A stretch of 64,000 bases of DNA from CAYQQQ01 sp964420125. GTDB lineage: Bacteria; Actinomycetota; Acidimicrobiia; Acidimicrobiales; Microtrichaceae. The position numbers were made by a program, and so were the translations under genes. This document shows, in pieces, positions 8,206 to 15,462 of the stretch. Position 1 is the first letter of the stretch, and every line of letters begins with the position of its first letter. Below the pieces are notes generated by a model that was not told the origin of the DNA, did no database searches, and was given only the letters and a program-made list of their open reading frames with translations. The DNA lies in NCBI GenBank assembly GCA_964420125.1, contig CAYQQQ010000015.1:1-64000 (forward strand), written 5' to 3'.

Positions 8206-9114
8206 TCAGGGGCGGTGACCGGTACCGGCTCGGGAGCGGTCGTCGGGGGAGGAGGTGTCGTGGGGTCGTCGGCGCCGGAAGGCCAACGAGAGCGCCACCG
8301 TGCTGCCGATGAGCACGGCGGCGGCCACGGCGAGGCGGGCGGCTCCGATGCTCTCCGCCCAGCGCTGGAGGCCGCTCTGGACGTCGCGGGCTCGCTCGAC
8401 CACGGAGCTGGAGGAGCCACCGGCGAGCTCCTGCACCTCGACCCAGGCGTAGTAGGCCACGAACACGCCCGCCAGGATGAGCAGCACGCCGGAGATGGTG
8501 TGGACGTAGGGCAGCACCTTCTTGAACCGGGCCACGATCCCTTCCCGGGCGAGGGTCACGGCGATGGTGAGGATCGCCAAGGTGACCCCCATGCCCAGCC
8601 CGTAGGCGAGGAAGGTGGCCACCCCCTCGACGAAGCTCGAGCTCCGCAGCGTCGTGGACACCACGGCGATGAACACCCCGATGGTGCAGCTCAGCGAGGC
8701 GACGGCGTAGGACACGCCGTAGAGGAACATCGAGGAGAGCTGCCGGCGTCGTTCGGACAGCTGCAGGCGAGGCAGGTTCACGACCGGTTCGAAGCCCCGC
8801 AGCATGGCGATGCCCAGCACGACCAGCAGCGCCCCGATGGCCATCGTGAACCACGGCAGTCGGGTGCCCAGCCACGAGGACACCGAGCTCCACAGGACGC
8901 CCATGATCCCGAACACGACGAGGAACCCGGCGGTCACCGCCGCGCTGACCGACAGGGCTCGGAGCACGGGGTTCCCGGCCTGCCCCTCGGAGGCGTCGGG
9001 GTCGTCGAGGCCGAGGAAGTAGCTGAGGTACGCCGGCAGCAGCGCGAATCCGCAGGGGTTGACCGTGGCCACGGTGCCGGCCACGAAGGCGAGGGCGAGC
9101 GCCTCGGTGTTCAC
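8206..9114 (-). CDS. ccdA: CcdA/DsbD-type transmembrane thiol-electron carrier
   Basis: A 302-residue membrane protein that passes reducing equivalents from cytoplasmic thioredoxin to extracytoplasmic thiol proteins, often for cytochrome c maturation. It has six predicted membrane segments in the core, with the two reactive cysteines at Cys21 (VNPCGFALLPAYLSY) and Cys143 (SLSCTIGVF), the hallmark of CcdA. A C-terminal extension adds another hydrophobic segment (about residues 258-275) and an Arg-rich tail. It follows the TlpA-like gene by 16 nt, and the pair should work together, TlpA receiving electrons from CcdA. Confidence 0.9.
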   Translation of the reverse strand: MNTEALALAFVAGTVATVNPCGFALLPAYLSYFLGLDDPDASEGQAGNPVLRALSVSAAVTAGFLVVFGIMGVLWSSVSSWLGTRLPWFTMAIGALLVVLGIAMLRGFEPVVNLPRLQLSERRRQLSSMFLYGVSYAVASLSCTIGVFIAVVSTTLRSSSFVEGVATFLAYGLGMGVTLAILTIAVTLAREGIVARFKKVLPYVHTISGVLLILAGVFVAYYAWVEVQELAGGSSSSVVERARDVQSGLQRWAESIGAARLAVAAAVLIGSTVALSLAFRRRRPHDTSSPDDRSRAGTGHRP

Positions 9115-9130
9115 GAAGCCGTCCCGGTGG

Positions 9131-9778
9131 TCATGTGGCGATGCCGTGCTCTCGGAGGAGGGCGAGCAGCTCGGCTTCGGAGAGGGCGCCGACGTGCTCG
9201 TCGACGATCGTGCCCTCGGTGTCGAGGACGACCGTGTAGGGCAGGGCGCTGCCGCCGAAGGCCGCCAGCAGCTCGCCTCGAGGGTCGCGGGCGTTGCGGT
9301 AGGTCACGCCGGTGCGCTCGACCATCTCGGCACCGGCGGCCTCGGTGTCGTTCACGTCGACGCCGACGACGGTGACACCTGCGCTCGAGCGGTGCACGGC
9401 GTCGAACGCCGGCATCTCGGTGCGGCAGGGCGCACAGCTCGAGGACCAGAAGTTCACCACCGTGGGTGCGGTGACCACCTGGTAGAGGGTGGCCGGCTCG
9501 CCGCCCCCGAGCCACTCGAGGGTGGCCGCCGGCGCCGGGTCGCCGGGATCGAGCTCGGAGGGGACCAGCGTGGTCGCGCCGGCTGCCCCCTCCCCGTCCT
9601 CGTCGAGGATCTCCCGGACGTCCGGGGTGGGGTCGTCCGCTACCAGCTGCACCAGGACGGTGACGATCAGCATCGCCGCTGCCAGGCTCAGGAGCGCGAC
9701 GGTGATCGGCCGGGGGACCGGGATCCGGCGGTGGTCGGACGGTCGGGGGTCGTCGGGGGTGGCAGGGGCGTCGGGCAC
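9131..9778 (-). CDS. TlpA/ResA-type membrane-anchored thioredoxin
   Basis: A 215-residue thiol-disulfide oxidoreductase with an N-terminal membrane anchor (about residues 24-46) and an extracytoplasmic thioredoxin fold. The active site WSSSCAPCRTEMPAF places the redox pair at Cys115 and Cys118, and the cis-proline loop is SALPYTVVLD. Proteins of this type reduce the CXXCH motif of apocytochrome c or other exported disulfides. It heads a three-gene minus-strand run with ccdA and the LCIB-like gene. The start is a GTG; a strong hairpin at 9810-9844 separates it from whiB upstream. Confidence 0.9.
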   Translation of the reverse strand: MPDAPATPDDPRPSDHRRIPVPRPITVALLSLAAAMLIVTVLVQLVADDPTPDVREILDEDGEGAAGATTLVPSELDPGDPAPAATLEWLGGGEPATLYQVVTAPTVVNFWSSSCAPCRTEMPAFDAVHRSSAGVTVVGVDVNDTEAAGAEMVERTGVTYRNARDPRGELLAAFGGSALPYTVVLDTEGTIVDEHVGALSEAELLALLREHGIAT

Positions 9779-9809
9779 GTCGATTTGACCTCGAAGCGGC
9801 GCGGGAACG

Positions 9810-9844
9810 CCGTGTGGGGGGCCGTCGGTCGACCCCCCACACGG
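9810..9844 (-). terminator. Strong 12-bp hairpin between whiB and the tlpA gene
   Basis: CCGTGTGGGGGG (9810-9821) and CCCCCCACACGG (9833-9844) form a perfect 12-bp stem with an 11-nt loop. It sits 73 nt past the whiB stop and 31 nt before the tlpA start on the same strand. No T-tract follows, which is usual for actinobacterial terminators. It could instead attenuate tlpA. Confidence 0.65.
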
Positions 9845-9917
9845 TACCCATCGGGGCTGTCAGCGGTCAGTTCGCGTGCCGTCACCGGCCGCCGACCAGG
9901 GGGTGCCCCGCGAGCTG

Positions 9918-10289
9918 TCAGATCGTCTGCCCGGTGGCGACGAGGCGCCGGTAGGCGGCGGGCACCTCCACCTCGGGCAGGGTGTCCTGGGGCCGGGGGA
10001 CCTTGGGCGGTCGGCCGCGGCGCCGCTTGCTCAGCACGATCCGACCGGCCACGAAGAGGTGGCCGCCCCAGATGCCGTACTGCTCCCGTCGGGTGACGGC
10101 GGCGTCCAGGCAGTCGGTGCGCACCGGGCAGCTCAGGCAGACCCGCTTGGCCTCGGCGATCTCGTCGAGGTCGTCGGTGAAGAACGCCGAGGTGGCCAGG
10201 TCGCGGCACTGCGCGAGCGACTCCCATCCGATGGGAGCCTCCCGGGTCGGCAGCTCGCTGCCGGGTGTCGGGACGAAGGTGGTGGTCAC
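9918..10289 (-). CDS. WhiB-family iron-sulfur transcriptional regulator with AT-hook-like tail
   Basis: A 123-residue Wbl protein, an actinobacterial [4Fe-4S] regulator that acts with the primary sigma factor. The four cluster cysteines are Cys28, Cys51, Cys54 and Cys60 (C-x22-C-x2-C-x5-C). The conserved GIWGG turn follows, and then a basic segment KRRRGRPPK that looks like an AT-hook, the DNA-binding feature of WhiB7-like members. The GTG start at 10289 is preceded by GAGGAAC; longer in-frame starts would run into low-complexity sequence. The upstream leader contains a pentamer repeat (10351-10370). Which Wbl subclass it belongs to cannot be settled by eye. Confidence 0.93.
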   Translation of the reverse strand: MTTTFVPTPGSELPTREAPIGWESLAQCRDLATSAFFTDDLDEIAEAKRVCLSCPVRTDCLDAAVTRREQYGIWGGHLFVAGRIVLSKRRRGRPPKVPRPQDTLPEVEVPAAYRRLVATGQTI

Positions 10290-10350
10290 GGCGGTTCCTC
10301 GCTGTTCTCTCGATGGATGGCGTCGGTCGGGCTGCTTCGGTGGTTGGATG

Positions 10351-10370
10351 CGGTTCGGTTCGGTTCGGTC
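10351..10370. repeat. Tandem pentamer repeat (CGGTT)
   Basis: Three exact copies of CGGTT and a fourth ending in C lie 62-81 nt upstream of the whiB start. On the whiB strand this reads as repeated AACCG. The copy number could vary by slippage. Confidence 0.8.
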
Positions 10371-10392
10371 GATCGAGGTGGGGGCGAAACGA

Positions 10393-10427
10393 CAAGAGCC
10401 GCCGGGTCGGTGACCCGGCGGCTCTTG
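10393..10427 (-). terminator. Perfect 16-bp hairpin
   Basis: CAAGAGCCGCCGGGTC (10393-10408) and its exact complement at 10412-10427 are separated by GGT only. It lies 21 nt past the stop of the small minus-strand frame 10448-10648 and upstream of whiB. On the minus strand it is followed by GTCGTTTCG. It is a convincing terminator and implies that something is transcribed from its right side. Confidence 0.75.
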
Positions 10428-10447
10428 GAGTCCTGCGTCTCGCACGC

Positions 10448-10648
10448 TCAGTGCGGAGGGGCTCCCCGTCGGGTCGGTCGGGCGTTCACCGGCTTGATCG
10501 TGGCCTGCGGCAGGCGCACGGCGGCGGGAACGCCCCACACGGTGTGGAAGTCGGTGCCGTAGGTGTGGCAGCCGAACGACGCCGAGGCCATGCGCGCACC
10601 GGCCACTTCGGTTCGCTCTGCGGCGATGGTGCGAAGTGGCTGGTGCAT
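10448..10648 (-). CDS. Small hypothetical protein upstream of whiB
   Basis: A 66-residue frame starting with ATG at 10648. I do not recognise it. The middle has an aromatic/His/Cys patch (FGCHTYGTDFHTVWG) and the C-terminus is basic and proline-rich. Support comes from the strong terminator hairpin 21 nt after the stop and a TTGACG on the minus strand near 10740 that could be a -35 element. The frame also continues upstream into the LmbE remnant without a stop, so an in-frame chimera is possible. It could equally mark a small RNA. Confidence 0.35.
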   Translation of the reverse strand: MHQPLRTIAAERTEVAGARMASASFGCHTYGTDFHTVWGVPAAVRLPQATIKPVNARPTRRGAPPH

Positions 10649-10825
10649 GGGTCGGGTCCGTGTGGTCGTGGCGTGCGGTCTCGGCGGGAGCCGAGCGCTG
10701 TCCGGTCCACTCCACCAGCAGCCCCGGGTGCCGTCAAGTGAATTTCGGTCCCGTGGCCGGTTGGTAGAGGTAGCGGAGCGGCTCCGTGTCGCCGGTGAGA
10801 TCGACTCGGCGACACCGCACCAGTT

Positions 10826-11110
10826 GATCTCGGCGACGAGCGTTTCGTAGGGCACCGCGGCGAGGGCACCGTCGCGGTGGTCCAGGATCCGCACCGAGCC
10901 GAGGCCCAGGGCAGCTCCCGCGGCGTACAGCTCCTCCGTCCTGATGGCGGCGAGGTCTCCACTGCAGACACCGAGCCTGGAGCGCTCACCCCGAGTGAAG
11001 CAGAGCAGGTGGACCGACGCGCCCCCAGCCGACCAGCGTGGCGATGACTCCGCCGAGCCCGAAGCTCTCGTCGTCGGGGTGGGCGCACACGGCGAGCACT
11101 CGGCCGCCCG
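10826..11110 (-). pseudogene. LmbE/PIG-L deacetylase remnant, frameshifted and truncated
   Basis: One frame encodes RVLAVCAHPDDESFGLGG, the zinc-binding AHPDDE motif of GlcNAc-PI de-N-acetylases such as MshB and Mca. It runs into a stop at 10986. Shifting one base near 11025 continues the family sequence: SVHLLCFTRGERS, then IRTEELYAAGAALGLGSVRILDHRDGAL. Similarity stops near 10826, where the second half of the enzyme with the HPDH zinc ligand should follow. The remnant lies directly after the methyltransferase gene and was probably the last gene of that operon. Confidence 0.8.
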
Positions 11111-11125
11111 TGATCCGAGCCGGGA

Positions 11126-11839
11126 TCAGGGCCGCGGCGGAGCAGGCGGCTCCGCTGGAGGTGGCATCCGGATCGCCACCACCTGGAAGGCTCCGAAGCG
11201 GGGCGCGATCCTGCGCCCGATCCACTCGACGGGGGCCGACCAGCGCTCGATCCACGGCAGGTGCCGGGGCGCGTAGAGCCCGGAGCGCGTGGAGCAGGTG
11301 CCGTCAGCGGACGCGAGCTGCTCGATCACCTCGGGCTCCATGAAGCGGGCGGCCTCCCAGGGCGGCTCGTGGAACTGGTGGCGGTTCCACCAGCCCCACG
11401 GGCTGTGTCGGTGCAGCAGGCCGACCACCACTCGCCCGCCGGCCCGCGTGACTCGTGCCAGCTCGGCGACGAGCGTCGCAGGGTCGCCGACGAACTCGCA
11501 CACGGTGGAGGCGATGGCGACGTCGACGGAGTCGTCGGCCAGCGGCAGGGCCTGGACATCGGCCGCCACCACTGCACCGGGACGGGGCTGTGCGGCGATC
11601 TGGAGCGCACCGAGGTCGGCGTCGATGCCGACCGCCACCGCCCCTGCGTCGTGGAGGCGTGGTAGCAGGCGGCCGGTGCCGCATCCGGCGTCGAGCACCG
11701 TGCGGCCCCGCACGGCTCCTGCCGCCTCGAGGAGCATCTGGTGCTCCACCGCCGAGGCGTGGCGCCCCCAGGGCCGGTCGAACCAGGCGTCGAAGGCGGT
11801 CGCGGGGACCCTCCAACGTGAGGAGGGTGACGCGTCCAT
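11126..11839 (-). CDS. Class I SAM-dependent methyltransferase
   Basis: A 237-residue protein with the Rossmann-type methyltransferase fold. Motif I is VLDAGCGTGRLLPRL (about residues 48-62), followed by GIDAD at the end of strand 2, ADVQALPLADDSVDVAIAS (motif III/IV) and RAGGRVVVGLLH. The substrate is not evident. The C-terminal half carries Trp/His-rich sequence similar to UbiE/YcgJ-like small-molecule methyltransferases. It lies 19 nt after the DsrE gene and so belongs to the sulfur-linked minus-strand operon, which may hint at a thiol or sulfide substrate. That link is inference only. Confidence 0.85.
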   Translation of the reverse strand: MDASPSSRWRVPATAFDAWFDRPWGRHASAVEHQMLLEAAGAVRGRTVLDAGCGTGRLLPRLHDAGAVAVGIDADLGALQIAAQPRPGAVVAADVQALPLADDSVDVAIASTVCEFVGDPATLVAELARVTRAGGRVVVGLLHRHSPWGWWNRHQFHEPPWEAARFMEPEVIEQLASADGTCSTRSGLYAPRHLPWIERWSAPVEWIGRRIAPRFGAFQVVAIRMPPPAEPPAPPRP

Positions 11840-11858
11840 CCCGATCAGCTCGTCCCGA

Positions 11859-12212
11859 TCAGAAGGTCACGGTGGTGTCCGCCCACAGGACCCAGTCGGT
11901 GACCTCGTCCAGCGTGGAGCGGCGGACCTCGGGTACCAGCGCGTCGTCGGTGATGCCCCGGGCGTCCATGCAGGTGCCGCACAGGCCGACCTCGGCACCG
12001 TGGCGCGCCGCCGAGGTGAGCATGCGGTCGAGGTGGTAGTAGCCGTTGGGCACCTGCTGGCCCGCCACCGCGCAGCTCACGGCGTCGCCGAAGCAGAAGA
12101 TCCGCACCTCTGCGTCGTCGCGCTTGGCCAGGCTGCCGGCGAGGCGGAGCCCGTTGAAGGCGGCCTCGGTTCCGTAGGCGGGGCCTTGCAGGATGATCAG
12201 GGTCTTCTTCAC
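11859..12212 (-). CDS. DsrE-family sulfur-handling protein
   Basis: A 117-residue DsrE/F-like protein. The N-terminus KKTLIILQGPAYGTE and the Rossmann-like alternation are typical; Cys residues occur near residue 40 (FCFGDAVSCAV) and in GLCGTCMDARG, the position at which DsrE/TusD proteins carry persulfide. Members of this group relay or store sulfane sulfur in the cytoplasm. The GTG start overlaps the TGA of the ArsR-rhodanese gene (GTGA), so the two are coupled. The context points to handling of persulfides produced by sulfide oxidation. Confidence 0.88.
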   Translation of the reverse strand: MKKTLIILQGPAYGTEAAFNGLRLAGSLAKRDDAEVRIFCFGDAVSCAVAGQQVPNGYYHLDRMLTSAARHGAEVGLCGTCMDARGITDDALVPEVRRSTLDEVTDWVLWADTTVTF

Positions 12213-12892
12213 TCGGAGGCCTCCAGGTGGTCGAGGGTGTGCACGGGGAGCCGGGCGCGGCGCCACTCCGGGAACCCGTCCTGCAGGCGACGGGCCCGCC
12301 GGCCCTGCTGGTGCAGCAGGCGCACGGCGTCGTCGGCCAGCACGCAGTAGGGGCCGCGGCAGTAGGCCACCACCTCCACCTCGGCGGGCAGCGTGCGCAG
12401 CTCCTCGGCCAGGCGGTCGGAGGGGATGGAGCGGGCGCCGGCGATGTGTCCGGCGGCGTACTCCTCGGGCGGACGGACGTCCACCACGATCACGTCCCCG
12501 GCGGCCAGCCGCTCGGCCAGCTCCCGACGGGACACCTCGTCGAAGTGGTGGCGTTCGCCGAGGTAGGCGGCGCTGAGCTCGGCCATCTCGTCGTGGTGGG
12601 CGGCGGCCACGTCGCGCAGGGCGTCCCAGAGCTCGGCCACGCGCGCGGAGGACAGGCGGTAGTAGACCCGCGTGCCCTCGCGTCGGGTGCGCACCAGGCC
12701 CGCCGCGGCGAGCGCACGGAGGTGGAAGGAGGTGTTGGCCACGCTCTGGTCGATCTGGGCGGCGAGCTGCTCGACGTGGCGCTCGCCCTGGGCGAGGACG
12801 TCCACCAGCTCCGCCCGCCGCCCGCTGGAGAGCGCCTTGGCGACCGCCGCGAACCCGTCGAACAGCGCCTGCTTCGCCTCGGGAGTGCTCAC
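12209..12892 (-). CDS. ArsR-family repressor fused to a rhodanese domain
   Basis: A 227-residue two-domain regulator. Residues 1-95 form an ArsR winged helix (SVANTSFHLRALAAAGLV recognition region). No cysteine is found there, so the classic metal or sulfur sites of ArsR proteins are absent. Residues 125-222 form a rhodanese domain with VVDVRPPEEYAAGHI and the active loop CRGPYC. Sensing therefore probably occurs through persulfidation of the rhodanese cysteines. The GTG start has an AAGGAG ribosome-binding site. It diverges from the SQR-like gene, with a perfect inverted repeat between them as the likely operator. Confidence 0.9.
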   Translation of the reverse strand: MSTPEAKQALFDGFAAVAKALSSGRRAELVDVLAQGERHVEQLAAQIDQSVANTSFHLRALAAAGLVRTRREGTRVYYRLSSARVAELWDALRDVAAAHHDEMAELSAAYLGERHHFDEVSRRELAERLAAGDVIVVDVRPPEEYAAGHIAGARSIPSDRLAEELRTLPAEVEVVAYCRGPYCVLADDAVRLLHQQGRRARRLQDGFPEWRRARLPVHTLDHLEASE

Positions 12893-12933
12893 CGGTCTCC
12901 TTGTCGTCCGGGTGTGCGGTCCAAGTGGCCCGG

Positions 12934-12963
12934 TTGACACGGTAGGGGGATGGCCGCGAGTAT
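12934..12963 (+). promoter_or_regulatory. Promoter of the SQR-like gene
   Basis: TTGACA at 12934-12939 and GAGTAT at 12958-12963 with 18-nt spacing form a plausible sigma-A promoter. The -10 lies inside the left arm of the 12-bp inverted repeat, so repressor binding would block polymerase. Confidence 0.6.
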
Positions 12964-12985
12964 TCAAGTCATCACTTGAATACTC
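12958..12985. promoter_or_regulatory. ArsR-type operator (perfect 12-bp inverted repeat)
   Basis: GAGTATTCAAGT (12958-12969) and ACTTGAATACTC (12974-12985) are exact complements around CATC. The core ATTC-N-GAAT resembles operators of the BigR/SqrR sulfide-responsive ArsR group. It lies between the divergent ArsR-rhodanese and SQR-like genes and could control both. Confidence 0.85.
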
Positions 12986-13007
12986 GTCGACCAACGGGAG
13001 GTCGCAG

Positions 13008-14219
13008 ATGGCGCTCGACGTGGTGATCCTCGGTGGGTCCTTCGGCGGCCTCACCGCCGCCTACGAGCTGCGACGGCACCTCGACCCGAGCCTGGCCACC
13101 GTCACGGTCATCTCCCGCGAGCCTCGCTTCGTGTTCGTGCCGTCGCTGCCGTGGGTGGCGATGGGCAGCCGGAGCGTCGAGGAGATCTCGTTCCCGCTGG
13201 CACCGGCGCTGGCCCGGCGAGACGTGCGGTTCCTCCACGAGACGGTGACCCACCTCGACCCCTCGGCGCGCAGGGTGGTCACCGATCGCGGGGAGCATCC
13301 CTACGACGTGGTGGTGGTCGCCACCGGCCACCGCAGCCTCACCGACGCCGTCGAGGGGCTCGGCCACGCGCCGGCGCACTCCCTCATGTCGGTGCCCGAA
13401 GCGGAGCAGCTCCGTGGCGCCGTCGAGCGCCTGCTCGAGTCGCCAGGCCCTGTGGTGGTGGGCGCCGCCCCCGGAGCCAGCTGCATCGGACCGCTCTACG
13501 AGTTCGCCTTCGAGCTCGACCACCTCCTGCGCCGCCGTGGCCTGCGCCACAGGGTGCCCATGACCCTGCTCACCCCGGAGCCGTTCCTCGGCCACATGGG
13601 CATGGGGGGCGCCGGCACGGCCCGCCAGCTCCTCGAAGCTGCGCTGGAGGAGCGCGACATCCCCTGGGCCACCTCCCAATCGATCACCCGGGTCGCGGCG
13701 GACCACGTGGAGCGCGACGGCGCGGAGCCGGTGTCCTCGGAGCTGTCCATGATCATCCCCGCCCTCGGCGGCGTGCCGGCCATCGCCGAGAGCTCCGGGC
13801 TCGCCAACCCCAAGGGGTTCGTGCCCGTCGAGGAGCACTACCGCCACGCCGAACACGACGGCGTGTACGCCGTGGGCGTGGCGGTCGCCATGGCCCCGGT
13901 GGGCACCTCCGAGGTGCCGGTGAACTTCCCCAAGACCGGCCACATGACCGAGCAGATGGCCGAGATCGCCGCGGCCGACATCGCCGCCCGCTTCGTGGGT
14001 GCTCCGGCGCGGACCCCGCCCGAGCTGTCGGCGCGCTGCATCCTGGACATGGGCGATCGTGGGGTGTTCATGTCGGTCGATCCGGTGCGCCCGCCTCGGA
14101 ACCGGATCCCCACCATCTCCGAGGGTCGCCGGTGGCTGCTGGCCAAGCGGGCCTTCGAGCGCCTGTACCTCGAGAGCGCCCGACGTGGCCGGCGGGTGCC
14201 CACCGCCTTCGGCTGGTAG
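13008..14219 (+). CDS. Sulfide:quinone oxidoreductase-like FAD flavoprotein
   Basis: A 403-residue FAD-dependent pyridine-nucleotide-disulfide-type oxidoreductase. The N-terminus DVVILGGSFGGLTAAYEL binds FAD, and VVVATGHRS is the second nucleotide motif. Two cysteines, Cys159 (GASCIGPLYEF) and Cys344 (ARCILDMG), match the spacing of the two redox cysteines that accept sulfide in SQR enzymes. Such enzymes oxidise sulfide at the membrane face and pass electrons to quinone. It is preceded by an ArsR-type operator and followed by a cysteine desulfurase gene. Close alternatives are NDH-2-type dehydrogenases, but the cysteine pair favours SQR. Confidence 0.82.
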   Translation: MALDVVILGGSFGGLTAAYELRRHLDPSLATVTVISREPRFVFVPSLPWVAMGSRSVEEISFPLAPALARRDVRFLHETVTHLDPSARRVVTDRGEHPYDVVVVATGHRSLTDAVEGLGHAPAHSLMSVPEAEQLRGAVERLLESPGPVVVGAAPGASCIGPLYEFAFELDHLLRRRGLRHRVPMTLLTPEPFLGHMGMGGAGTARQLLEAALEERDIPWATSQSITRVAADHVERDGAEPVSSELSMIIPALGGVPAIAESSGLANPKGFVPVEEHYRHAEHDGVYAVGVAVAMAPVGTSEVPVNFPKTGHMTEQMAEIAAADIAARFVGAPARTPPELSARCILDMGDRGVFMSVDPVRPPRNRIPTISEGRRWLLAKRAFERLYLESARRGRRVPTAFGW

Positions 14220-14257
14220 ACGTGGGCACCGCAGGGAGCGCCGCAGGAGGAGCTGAC

Positions 14258-15433
14258 ATGGACCTCGAGGACGCACCACCTCCCCATCCCGGTCTCGCAG
14301 GCATGCCGGTCTACGCCGACTACAACGCCACCACACCGGTCGATCCGCGCGTGGCCGACGCCATGGCGCCCTACCTCGGCGCGCACTTCGGGAACCCCTC
14401 CAGCAGCCACCCGTTCGGCGACGTCCCCCACGCGGCGCTGGGCGCGGCCCGCGCCCAGGTGGCCGCGCTGGTCGGCGGCGACCCCACCTCGGTGGTCTTC
14501 ACGGGGTCGGGCTCCGAGGCCAACGCACTGGCGCTGCGCGGGGCGCTGCTCGCCTCGGCTCGCGAGCGACCCCAGCTGATCACCCAGGCCACGGAGCACC
14601 CGTCGGTGCTGGCCACCGCGGCGTCGCTGGCGCGATGGCACGACGTGGAGGTGGTCGTGCTGCCCGTCGATGGCCACGGCGTGGTGGACCCGGCCGCCCT
14701 GGAGGCGGCCATCGGCCCGCGCACGGTGCTGGTGTCGGTGATGGTGGCCAACAACGAGACCGGGACGATCCAACCCGTGGCGGACCTGGCTCGTGTCGCC
14801 CACGACCACGGCGTGCTGGTGCACGCCGATGCCGCGCAGGCGGTGGGCAAGGTGGGCGTCGACGTCGAACACCTCGGCGTCGACCTGCTCACCGTGGTCG
14901 GCCACAAGGCGTACGCACCCAAGGGCATCGCCGCGCTGCACGTGGGGGACGGCGTCGAGCTCGAGCCCGTCGTCCACGGGGGCGGGCAGGAGCGGGGCCT
15001 GAGGGCGGGCACGGAGAACGTGGCGGGCGCCGTCGCGCTCGGCGTCGCCGCCGAACTGGCGGCCAGAGAGCTGGAGCGGGGTGCGCCCGAGCGGGTGCGG
15101 GCCCTGCGGGACCGCCTGCACGAGGAGCTGGTGGCGGGGCTCGGCGAGCGGGTGCGGCTCAACGGCCACCCCGAGCACCGCCTGCCCAACACCCTGAACG
15201 TGAGCCTCGAGCGCACCCGGGGCGATGAGGTGCTGGCGGGCGCGCCGTCGGTCGCGGCCTCCACGGGTTCCGCGTGCCACAGCGACGCTCCGGAGCCCTC
15301 ACCGGTGCTGATGGCGATGGGGCTGGACGTCCCCCGGTGCCTGTCGGCGTTGCGGCTGTCGCTGGGGCGCTGGAGCACCGCCGACGAGGTCGACGCCGTG
15401 GCGTCGGAGCTGGTCGCCGCCGCGTCCCGGTAG
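14258..15433 (+). CDS. Cysteine desulfurase (NifS/IscS-like)
   Basis: A 391-residue PLP enzyme that removes sulfur from cysteine as an enzyme-bound persulfide. Visible are the N-terminal YADYNATTPVDPRV, the PLP-stacking histidine in TEHPSVL, the PLP lysine Lys217 in GHKAYAPKG, and the catalytic Cys340 in STGSACHSD. The AGGAGG site 7 nt upstream supports the ATG at 14258. It follows the SQR-like gene and probably shares its transcript. Together with DsrE and the rhodanese regulator it suggests a locus for sulfane-sulfur traffic rather than bulk Fe-S assembly, as no scaffold gene is nearby. Confidence 0.93.
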   Translation: MDLEDAPPPHPGLAGMPVYADYNATTPVDPRVADAMAPYLGAHFGNPSSSHPFGDVPHAALGAARAQVAALVGGDPTSVVFTGSGSEANALALRGALLASARERPQLITQATEHPSVLATAASLARWHDVEVVVLPVDGHGVVDPAALEAAIGPRTVLVSVMVANNETGTIQPVADLARVAHDHGVLVHADAAQAVGKVGVDVEHLGVDLLTVVGHKAYAPKGIAALHVGDGVELEPVVHGGGQERGLRAGTENVAGAVALGVAAELAARELERGAPERVRALRDRLHEELVAGLGERVRLNGHPEHRLPNTLNVSLERTRGDEVLAGAPSVAASTGSACHSDAPEPSPVLMAMGLDVPRCLSALRLSLGRWSTADEVDAVASELVAAASR

Positions 15434-15462
15434 GGGAGCAGGGATGGCCGGCGGGTTCGCCC

